Shown piece after piece: positions 46,837-53,374 of a stretch of 53,374 nucleotides of DNA. A model generated the notes under the pieces. That model had not been told where the DNA came from and did no database searches. It saw only the letters and a list, made by a program, of their open reading frames with translations. Source of the DNA: Verrucomicrobiota bacterium (GTDB taxonomy: Bacteria; Verrucomicrobiota; Verrucomicrobiia; Limisphaerales; SIBE01); the NCBI GenBank assembly GCA_027623095.1, contig JAQBVM010000005.1, positions 1 through 53,374 on the forward strand. Direction: 5' to 3'. Within the stretch, counting starts at the first letter, position 1; each line of letters opens with the position of its first letter. A program made the translations under genes and the position numbers.

Positions 46837-47472
46837 ATGAAAAAGAATGCAGCCATTGATGCGCGAGTTTCCTCGGATCGGCAGAGAGAAGAGGGAACGA
46901 TTGCCAGTCAGAGAGCGGTCTTGGAGGAGTATGCCCAGAGCCATGATTATTGTGTGCCCGGGCAGTGGATCTTCGAGGACGATGGCTACAGTGGGGGCAC
47001 GTTGGCCCGACCGGGTTTAGAGCGGTTGCGCGATCTAGTGGCTGAAGGTCTGGTGGAAACGGTGTTAGTCCATCACCCGGATCGGTTTAGTCGCAACTAC
47101 GCCTATCAGGAAGAGCTGGTGAGTTTGGAAGAACTGCGCCGGCGAATGCCTGAACTTCGACGCCGGCAAGGAGCGCTCCAAAAAGAGCTTCAAAGCGTCA
47201 GCCTGCAGGCAATTGAGAGCAGTCGCTTGATTGAACTTCAGGGCTCGATGGAAAGCTTCCTTCAAACCCTGAACCGTTCGTCCGAAACACTGGATGTGAC
47301 CGAGCGACAGCGAATCATCCGGTTAGTTGTGAAGCAGATTGTGGTTGGGGAAGACACGCTGCTCATCCAACACAGCATACCGGTTCCCGCCGGTCGCGGA
47401 ACGCAATTTGAGCAGAGTTATCCTTTGTGTACGAGGAGTCATCTCCCCGTTGCTGGCAAACATCGTCCTTAA
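46837..47472 (+). pseudogene. Serine recombinase with large internal deletion
   Basis: The frame from ATG 46837 encodes an N-terminal resolvase domain (ARVSSDRQREEGTIASQ with the catalytic serine, DDGYSGGTLARPGLERL, HHPDRFSRNYAYQEELV) that jumps straight into a C-terminal coiled-coil zinc-ribbon-type tail (SLEELRRRMPELRRRQGALQKELQ). The roughly 200-250 residues of the Recombinase domain that usually lie between are absent, although the frame stays open. The typical YARVSS is DARVSS here. The last codons run through the right inverted repeat and about 30 bases beyond. Recombination activity is not expected. Confidence 0.8.
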
Positions 47473-47998
47473 TTTCCTGGACTGGCAACTCCACGCCCAC
47501 GGCTTTCGCCTCGTGCGCTATGCCGATGACTTCGTGGTTCTTGTCCAGACCCGCGCCCAATCTGAGGAGGCTCTGGCTCTGGTCACCCAAATCCTCCGTC
47601 AACTCGGTCTCACCTTGAGCTCCGAGAAGATTCGCATCACGACTTACGGCAAAGGATATTCCTTTCTGGGGTTCGTTTTGTCGAGCCGTTCGCGGCGGAT
47701 GCGGCCCAAGTCCGAGCGGAAGTTTCAAGACAAAGTGCGAGAGTTAACTGTCCGTTCGCGCAATCTGGACGCGCCAGTCATCGTGAAACTCAACCGAGTC
47801 ATCCGAGGCGCCGCGCAATACTTCGCCACGCGCTGGTTCACGGGCCGAGCGGCCCTGCGAAAACTGGACGGTTGGATTCGGCGGCGCTTGCGCTGCCTCA
47901 AATACAAGCGGTTCAGTTACCATGACAACCGGCGTGTGCGGCTCAAGCAATTTGCGCGACTCGGGCTGTTGAGCCTGGAGAGCTTTTGTTGGAAATGA
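47441..47998 (+). pseudogene. Group II intron reverse transcriptase/maturase, right fragment
   Basis: Starting at the codon after the element, the frame reads ISPLLANIVLNFLDWQLHAHG, the RT active site FRLVRYADDFVVL (YADD), LTLSSEKIRITTYGKGYSFLGFVLS, and a GIIM maturase domain with LNRVIRGAAQYFATRWF and RRRLRCLKYKRF. The N-terminal half of the RT is lost or separated by the 1.2-kb element. Downstream I could not find a convincing intron domain V, so the ribozyme is probably also degraded. Upstream codons in this frame (47339-47440) are read through the recombinase and are not RT. Confidence 0.82.
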
Positions 47999-48170
47999 GA
48001 ACCGGCTTTGCCAAGCCATGTCAAAGAACGCGGGATGGACTCCCCACGGGCGGGGTTCACTCTGTCCAAACGGAGCGCTCGGCGCAGGGAACCTGCCGAG
48101 CGCAGGGGTCGCCCGGAGCCCGAAAGGGGCACGCCGGTAAATGTAGTGACGACCGCACTTATAGCCAACA
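47999..48170. other. GC-rich spacer with strong hairpin after the RT fragment
   Basis: GCGCTCGGC (48075-48083) pairs perfectly with GCCGAGCGC (48095-48103), with an inner AGG/CCT stem around GAA and a two-base bulge. It is not intron domain V: the loop is not GNRA and the bulge is on the wrong side. No gene on the plus strand; the dynamin-like frame on the minus strand runs through it but no longer looks homologous. Confidence 0.5.
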
Positions 48171-49806
48171 GCCCGGAGCGTCCGCCAGTGCAAGAAACTC
48201 CAAAGCTCCTGCTTTGGTTGCAAAGCAATGCGAAAGCCAGCCTGTGCGTGGCTTAGGATTTCCGCAGCCTTCGCCTGAAAGTCAGATTTGATGTGTCCCA
48301 ATACCCGCTCACTGTCTTCGGTCGTGGAGAGGAAAGCACTGACGCTTGTTTCCACGTGCTCTGCAATTTGGCGGTAAGCTTCGGCTTGGCCGGCCAGTTG
48401 GAGTTCAGCGTCCATCCTTTGCCGACGAAAAAAGCCGATGACGGCGTCCACCTCCTTTTCCAAGTGGCTCTGCATGCGACGGAGGAATTGCGAGTGCAGA
48501 TATTCGTCTGTCGCCACTTGCAATTCACGCCGCAACTTGGGAATGCCCGTCTTCTCCGCGTCATCCTCAAATTTCATGAACTTCGCCATCATTTCGGCGT
48601 TGGCTGGAGTGTAGGGATTATTGCGAACACGATTTCGTAATGCCGGAATAGTGAGCTGCCGAAAAACTTTTGCCGAAACAAAATGCACCGGGAGCTTGTC
48701 CACAAAGTCGGTCAGTCTCGTCACGATTTTCTCGTCGGAATACATGTCGCGAACAAGCTGGCGAAGTTGCGCTTTGAAATGGCGCTCCTGCTCACGGCAG
48801 TGCGTCTCCAGATATGGCCAAACTGATTGTGCGTCTTCGGGAACACCATCCAGCGCTTGATCGTCAACCACGGTCCGAACGACGAACAATCGCTGTTGAT
48901 TTCGTCCAGTGCTCTCCGCCATTTCCGCGAGTATTGGCGTGTCCTTAAACCAACTGATGATGTCGCTGCCTAACTGCGTGCCTTTCGTAACGAGCATCAA
49001 ACCAGCGATGCACTTCTTTGCCTTTTCTGTGACCTCCGTTCTGAATGGGTCAATGTCGTTCGTCCCCGGCATGTCGATGCGTTCCATCTGAGGCGGCCAA
49101 TCGGGAAATCGTCCCTGCAAAACACATTCTTCAACCACGAAGGCTTTTCTGCCCTGTGCTGCCAAGTGCTCGGCCACGAGTTGTTCGTCATCAATAGGAA
49201 TTTCTTTGACCGCGCCAAAGTCGGCAAACTCGATAGTGTCAGGGTTCGCCAAGTATTTCTTGCACGTCTCAAGAATTTGTTAAGGTGTCCGGTCACGAAT
49301 CCCAAAGAATCCACTGAATCTGCCAAGTGCGCGTCGCGCCTCCTCACCAGCCCGCTCGGTTGCTTCCTCGCCAGCGAGTGCGGTCTCTGCGTCTTTCAAA
49401 GCTTCTTTCAGGATTTCAAGAAATGCTTTGAGAGACACGTAGTGCACTATCATCCGGTAGCCATCCATTTCGCTATGCCAGCAGCGCACGACCACTGCTG
49501 AACATGCGCCCACATGTCCTTCTGTCAGGATTTTCTTTCCGAGCAACACGTTAATGAGCGTGCTTTTTCCGTTCTGCGAACTTCCCACCAGGTGAATTCT
49601 AAACCTTGGTTCTTCGTTCAGTTCCTTACGCAACGAACGCAGTGTGGTCAGGCGTTCATTGAAGAACTTCGTCGTTTCTGGTGAGGCGAAGTAGGAGTTC
49701 GCCTTTAGCAGGAGTTCGCCGCTTATTGAGCGAATAGCGTTGTCAGTAAGCTCTTGAAGTTCGCCGGGGGAGGTTTTCAGGCATAACAGAAGTATTGGCG
49801 AAAAGA
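48170..49806 (-). pseudogene. Dynamin-like GTPase, interrupted by an in-frame stop and truncated at both ends
   Basis: One reading frame carries the GTPase: G1 HLVGSSQNGKSTLINVLLG near 49580, G2 TEGHVGACSAVVVR, G3 DMPGTND near 49060 and a long helical stalk (for example EKTGIPKLRRELQVATDEYL). It is cut by a single TAA at 49280-49282; QILETCKKYLANPDTIEF continues the domain directly after it in the same frame. No plausible start codon precedes G1 before the upstream glycosidase gene, so the 5' end is missing. After AEILSHAQAGF (near 48240) the frame (open to 47744) runs antisense over the RT and looks unrelated. Bacterial dynamins remodel membranes or take part in defence; this copy appears dead. 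Confidence 0.75.
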
Positions 49807-52494
49807 TTAGCTCGCGGACGGCCGGTTTCGCATGCGCGCCAAGCCCTCGAGATGGCGGACCACCAGGGCGGTCCATCCGGTTTGATGACTTGCTCCAAGT
49901 CCCTTTCCATTCTCTCCGTGGAAATATTCGTGGAAAAGCACCAAGTCGCGCCAGTGCGCATCGTCGGCAAAACGACTTTCGCTTCCATGGCACGGACGGC
50001 GCCCCTCCGAGTTCGGGAGAAAAATGCCCGCGAGACGCGACGCGATCTCTTCGGCGACTTGTTTCAGATTGAGCAAATTGCCGGAGCCGGTGGGACATTC
50101 CACTTTCAGGTGATCTCCGTAAAAATGGTGGTAACGTTCCAGAGCCTCCACCAGGAGATAATTGACGGGAAACCAAATCGGTCCCCGCCAGTTCGAGTTC
50201 CCGCCGAAAAGCCAAGTGTTCGACTCACCCGGCACATAATCGACCCGGTGCTGTTCGCCCCCAAAATCAAGCACGAATGGCTGCTCCTGATGGATCTTCG
50301 ACACGGAACGAAGTCCGAAGGGAGAAAGGAATTCATTTTCGTCCAAGAGGTAATGAAGCACGCGTTCAAGGCGCCTGCGGGACGGAATCGCCAAGAGGCG
50401 GTGTGTATGCCCGTATTCTCCGTAGGAAATGCGCCGCGCGAGATCTTTCCGATTCTCGATGAACCAATCAAAACGTTTCTTGAACCCCGGAAGGCTTTCA
50501 ATGGTTTCGTTTTCGAGAACTTCAACCGCGATGAGGGGGAGCAGTCCAACCATCGAGCGTGTCTTTAGGGAAATTGATTTGTCGTCCAGTTGGATTTGGT
50601 CGTAATAAAATCCGTCTTCCTCGTCCCAGAGCCCGGTTCCTCCGAGCGTGTTCATGGCGTCCGCGATTTGAATGAAGTGCTCGAAGAATTTAGAGGCCAT
50701 GTCCTCGTACGCGACGCGCCTGGACCGTCCATCACGCGCAAGTTCGAGTGCGATGCTCATCATTGTCGCGGAATAAAAGGCCATCCACGCGGTGCCGTCC
50801 GCTTGTTGGAGTGTGCCGCCGGTTGGCAACGGTTTAGACCGGTCGAATATTCCAATGTTGTCAAGGCCCAGGAATCCTCCCGAGAAGAGGTTTTTGCCTT
50901 GGGAATCTTTGCGGTTCACCCACCAGGTGAAGTTCAGCAGCAGCTTTTGGAAGACGCTTTCCAAGAAGTCGCGGTCGCGCTTCCCGTTTTTTGCGGCAAT
51001 CTTGTAAACGCGCCAGGCGGCCCAAGCGTGAACCGGAGGGTTCACATCGCCGAAGGCGAATTCGTAAGCTGGAATCTGACCGTTCGGATGCATGTACCAT
51101 TCGCGCAAGAGAAGGCCGAGCTGGTCTTTCGCGAACTTCCCATCGATCTTGGCAAACGGAATCATGTGGAACGCGAGATCCCAGGCTGCGAACCACGGAT
51201 ATTCCCATTTGTCCGGCATCGAGAGAACATCGGAGTTGTATAGATGCGACCATTCGTGATTGCGCCCCTCTTTGCGGGGTGCCGGGGGAGGAGGCGCGGC
51301 AAGGTCTCCGGAGAGCCAGTCTTTCACCACAATGTGGTAGAACTGTTTGGACCAGAGCAAACCCGCATAAGCCTGCCGTGTCACCTGTCTCTCCTCAATC
51401 GTTGATTTGGGCGGCGAAATCGATTCGTAAAACTGGTCCGCTTCACGATGCCGGGCGGCGAAGATCTTTTTCGCCTTTTGTCCGAACGGCGTGTCCGGCG
51501 CTTCGGCTTCTGAGGAAAGCCTTAGGTGAATCGTCTCGGACGCGCCGGCGGGGATCGTTAAGACGTATTGCAGGGCTGCCTTAGTTCCGGGTCCCACGGG
51601 ATTAACCGCCTCCGTTCGTCCGTGGATGACGAATTCGTGAAATGCGTCTTTTACGTAAGGCGAGGGATTCTCCGTCCCAAACAGGCGCGCATAGTTGGAC
51701 TCGTTCTCGGTAAATAGCACTGATGGCGCTTGATTGTTCGACCCCGGTTCGAAGGCGAAAAAGAACGATCCCAAGGTTTCGTGAATCGCAAGCAGGCGGT
51801 TTTCATCGTGCCGCGAAATGGACGGTTTGGAACGGCAGGATTCATGAGCGGCGCCCCACGACCACATATTCCTAAACCAGAGGGTTGGCAAGACATGCAG
51901 CAAGGCTTCTTCATCCCCACGATTGAAGATGGAGATTCGAATCAGAATATCCTCGGGCGAGTGTTTCGCATATTCGGCAAAGACGTCGAAATACCGGTTG
52001 GAATCAAAAACTCCTGTGTCCGCCAGCTCAAATTCAGGATCGTTTTTTCCATGCCGCTGGTTTTCCTCGATTAACTTATTGTATGGGAATTCGACTTGGG
52101 GATACTTGTAGAGTCCCTTGAAATAGGAGTGAGTTGGGGTGGAATCCAGATAGAAGTAAGACTCTTTGACGTCCTCCCCATGGTTTCCTTCGGGCCCTCC
52201 GAAACCATACAGTCTCTCCTTAAGAATCGGATCCTTCCCATTCCAAAGCGCGAGCGCAAAGCAAAGGCGGCATTCGCGGTCTGAGATTCCAAGAAGTCCG
52301 TCTTCACCCCAACGATAGGCGCGGCTCCGGGCGTGATCGTGCGGAAAGTAGTCCCAGCAGTTTCCGTGTTCCGAGTAATCCTCGCGCACGGTCGCCCACT
52401 GGCGTTCCGAGAGATAAGGCCCCCAGCGCTTCCAGTTTTTCTTCCTCTCTCCGTCTTGAATTAGACGCTTGGCTTCTGGACTTGGATTTTTCAT
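49807..52494 (-). CDS. GH63-like (mannosyl-oligosaccharide glucosidase-type) glycoside hydrolase
   Basis: The 895-residue protein begins at ATG 52494 (MKNPSPEAKRLIQDGERK); upstream codons belong to another gene. It has an N-terminal beta-sandwich region (RWGPYLSERQWATVREDYSEHGNCWDYFPHDHARSRAYRWGEDGLLG) and a C-terminal (alpha/alpha)6 barrel with YPWFAAWDLAFHMIP near 390, PVHAWAAWRVY, LFSGGFLGLDNIGIFDRS, and GNSNWRGPIWFPVNYLLVEAL near 805. These are GH63/MGH1-type landmarks; acidic residues in WDxxF and EWYMHPNGQIPAYEF-type blocks are likely catalytic. No signal peptide, so cytoplasmic. It probably acts on alpha-glucosides; substrate unknown. It follows the chimeric gene by 26 bp. Confidence 0.85.
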   Translation of the reverse strand: MKNPSPEAKRLIQDGERKKNWKRWGPYLSERQWATVREDYSEHGNCWDYFPHDHARSRAYRWGEDGLLGISDRECRLCFALALWNGKDPILKERLYGFGGPEGNHGEDVKESYFYLDSTPTHSYFKGLYKYPQVEFPYNKLIEENQRHGKNDPEFELADTGVFDSNRYFDVFAEYAKHSPEDILIRISIFNRGDEEALLHVLPTLWFRNMWSWGAAHESCRSKPSISRHDENRLLAIHETLGSFFFAFEPGSNNQAPSVLFTENESNYARLFGTENPSPYVKDAFHEFVIHGRTEAVNPVGPGTKAALQYVLTIPAGASETIHLRLSSEAEAPDTPFGQKAKKIFAARHREADQFYESISPPKSTIEERQVTRQAYAGLLWSKQFYHIVVKDWLSGDLAAPPPPAPRKEGRNHEWSHLYNSDVLSMPDKWEYPWFAAWDLAFHMIPFAKIDGKFAKDQLGLLLREWYMHPNGQIPAYEFAFGDVNPPVHAWAAWRVYKIAAKNGKRDRDFLESVFQKLLLNFTWWVNRKDSQGKNLFSGGFLGLDNIGIFDRSKPLPTGGTLQQADGTAWMAFYSATMMSIALELARDGRSRRVAYEDMASKFFEHFIQIADAMNTLGGTGLWDEEDGFYYDQIQLDDKSISLKTRSMVGLLPLIAVEVLENETIESLPGFKKRFDWFIENRKDLARRISYGEYGHTHRLLAIPSRRRLERVLHYLLDENEFLSPFGLRSVSKIHQEQPFVLDFGGEQHRVDYVPGESNTWLFGGNSNWRGPIWFPVNYLLVEALERYHHFYGDHLKVECPTGSGNLLNLKQVAEEIASRLAGIFLPNSEGRRPCHGSESRFADDAHWRDLVLFHEYFHGENGKGLGASHQTGWTALVVRHLEGLARMRNRPSAS

Positions 52495-52520
52495 ATCGTT
52501 TATTACTTCATGCAAAGAGT

Positions 52521-53078
52521 TCACTCGAAAGCCACTCGGATATTCGTCGCAAGTTCCTTTTGGATGCGTCGATGGAGCGAGTCGGGTCGTCGCTTTGCAA
52601 ACTTCCGTTTCAATACGGACAAGGTTTGGCTTGGCACCGCGAGATGAAAGACCGGTTCGCCCGGGGAAACAGCGGGCATCGTGGTCATTCCGAGCACGAT
52701 CCCCGTGCCGGGCGCGAAAAGCCGGTTCTGTTTCACGCCGAAAATACTGAGGTTCGTAGCCAGGCATTGCCCCTTCGTCACTAGGTCTCCGGGCAGAGCG
52801 TGAAATTTGAGGATGCCTCCCCAATCGGCGAATTCGCCGGTGCTGGATCGGACCCGTCCCCATTTCACAGCCCGCGCGCGGACCTGTTTGCGGAGGTTCG
52901 ATTTGCGGCGGTGCGTTACGACCTCGAAGGTCACCCATCCGTCGCACTCCTGTCGAAGGTTCTCCACGTGCAGGGCGCTGGATCGAGCTCCGTTGTCCAC
53001 CTTGGCTTTGATGTTTTCGATTCCCAAATCCGGCAGGAAGATATGCTCCGGCCAGCCGATGATCATCTTGTTGGTCAT
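52521..53078 (-). CDS. Chimera: PF05618 retropepsin-like (zinc protease) N-terminus joined to AspA/AstE-family C-terminus
   Basis: The 185-residue frame from ATG 53078 starts like PF05618 proteins: IIGWPEHIFLPDLGIENIKAKVDNGARSSALH, running to RVRSSTGE near residue 89. The DTG of the family is DNG here. It then switches to DWGGILKFHALPGDLVTKGQCLAT and APGTGIVLGMTTMPAVSPGEPVFHLAV, which is the C-terminal barrel of succinylglutamate desuccinylase/aspartoacylase-type proteins. In many bacteria these two families are encoded with a RimK-type ATP-grasp ligase between or beside them. The simplest reading is an in-frame deletion that fused two neighbouring genes and removed the rest. Neither catalytic domain is complete. 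Confidence 0.7.
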   Translation of the reverse strand: MTNKMIIGWPEHIFLPDLGIENIKAKVDNGARSSALHVENLRQECDGWVTFEVVTHRRKSNLRKQVRARAVKWGRVRSSTGEFADWGGILKFHALPGDLVTKGQCLATNLSIFGVKQNRLFAPGTGIVLGMTTMPAVSPGEPVFHLAVPSQTLSVLKRKFAKRRPDSLHRRIQKELATNIRVAFE

Positions 53079-53147
53079 TGGGAAAAGTTTTTTGGCAGAG
53101 GTTTGCCGATATCCGAACCGACACGCGGGTTCAGTTGAAGCAGCCAA

Positions 53148-53374
53148 TGTCTGGAGCGCACCGTTCGATCACTACTATGCGAAACCCACCTTCGGATTCC
53201 TGGTTCGCGGTTCTCTTCGCCATACGCTGTGACTCTGTTGAATACGTGGGAGCATGCAAACGGCGTGGTTCGACAGCAACACTTAAATTCATTTCCTCGC
53301 GCATCCGCAGGGCTGCTCTAAAGTCAGGCAGGACATGTGATGAGACGGATGACGTGTCCGATTCGGCGGTTCAT
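53148..53374. other. Right edge of window, no gene recognised
   Basis: The final 227 bases contain no coding region, repeat or RNA that I can support; the next gene presumably lies beyond the window. Confidence 0.4.

Larger units (their letters stand above)
46236..47442. mobile_element. 1.2-kb element with 25-27-bp terminal inverted repeats, inserted in a group II intron RT gene
   Basis: The ends at 46236-46262 and 47416-47442 are inverted copies matching 26 of 27 positions, with shared core CGTACACAAAGGATAAC. A dinucleotide AT flanks both sides of a 25-bp inverted repeat, compatible with a 2-bp target duplication (GTCAT also recurs, so a 5-bp duplication cannot be excluded). Removing 46236-47440 restores an uninterrupted RT motif across the joint. 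Inside are a helix-turn-helix protein and a serine recombinase with an internal deletion whose C-terminal codons lie in the right repeat. Transposition was probably driven by an intact relative. Confidence 0.8.

Noticed and set aside
48075..48103. Possible group II intron domain V after the RT fragment
   Set aside because: The stem is strong, but the loop is GAA without a GNRA tetraloop, the bulge is on the 5' side and the catalytic triad is not in place.
47744..48170. C-terminal extension of the dynamin-like frame antisense to the RT
   Set aside because: The frame stays open, but its translation is low-complexity and antisense to recognisable RT/maturase sequence, so it is not a real domain.
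49280..49282. Second recoded stop codon, in the dynamin-like gene
   Set aside because: The codon is TAA, which is not a selenocysteine codon, and the gene is also truncated at both ends; decay explains it.
52495..53124. 200-residue N-terminal extension of the GH63-like gene
   Set aside because: The translation is arginine/proline-rich and lies in the shifted frame of the chimeric protease/AspA gene; the conserved protein starts at ATG 52494.

Overview
The window looks like a chromosomal segment of a soil-type Verrucomicrobiota bacterium (Pedosphaera/Limisphaera-like). This is an inference from gene content: a complete alternative complex III operon, a PPi-type phosphofructokinase, secreted proteins ending in a C-terminal module I associate with this phylum, and weak or absent Shine-Dalgarno sequences at many starts. 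KDO and lipoprotein genes plus outer-membrane proteins indicate a Gram-negative envelope. No rRNA, tRNA or CRISPR array was seen.

Layout. 1-1.75 kb is accessory: an IS91-type transposase remnant, a 20-bp inverted repeat and a hicAB toxin-antitoxin pair. 1.75-6.2 kb is a minus-strand housekeeping block (kdsB-pyrG-folC-HAD). 6.4-14.9 kb runs forward: LOG-family protein, M16 peptidase, pabB-pabC (p-aminobenzoate), an aldehyde dehydrogenase plus FAH-family pair fitting oxidative pentose breakdown, and PPi-PFK. 14.9-18.8 kb is a minus-strand envelope redox cluster: a DUF4266-like lipoprotein, a thioredoxin domain fused to a probable outer-membrane beta-barrel, a second thioredoxin-like protein whose first CXXC cysteine codon is UGA, and a beta-propeller protein. 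18.9-22.9 kb holds lgt-rluD and an ECF sigma/anti-sigma/DUF3106 operon. 23.0-27.4 kb is glnD, aroK, queG.

27.4-38.6 kb is one minus-strand respiratory operon: actABCDEF (quinol:electron acceptor oxidoreductase), a one-TM protein with a proline tail, a CcoN-like subunit that has lost its heme ligands and most of its copper site, a CcoO-like cytochrome c and a monoheme cytochrome c. 39-44.3 kb carries a membrane protein, a TolC-type channel, pyrH and a LamG surface protein.

41.5-49.8 kb also shows decay: REP-like repeats, a truncated secreted protein, a group II intron reverse transcriptase split by a 1.2-kb inverted-repeat-bounded element (removing it restores the RT motif), and a dynamin-like GTPase broken by an in-frame stop and truncated at both ends. 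49.8-53.1 kb has a GH63-type glycosidase behind a chimera of a PF05618 protease N-terminus and an AspA/AstE-type C-terminus.

Most notable: the candidate selenoprotein in the thioredoxin cluster, the ligand-less CcoN paralog in the ACIII operon, the reconstructable insertion in the group II RT, and the protease/AspA chimera.
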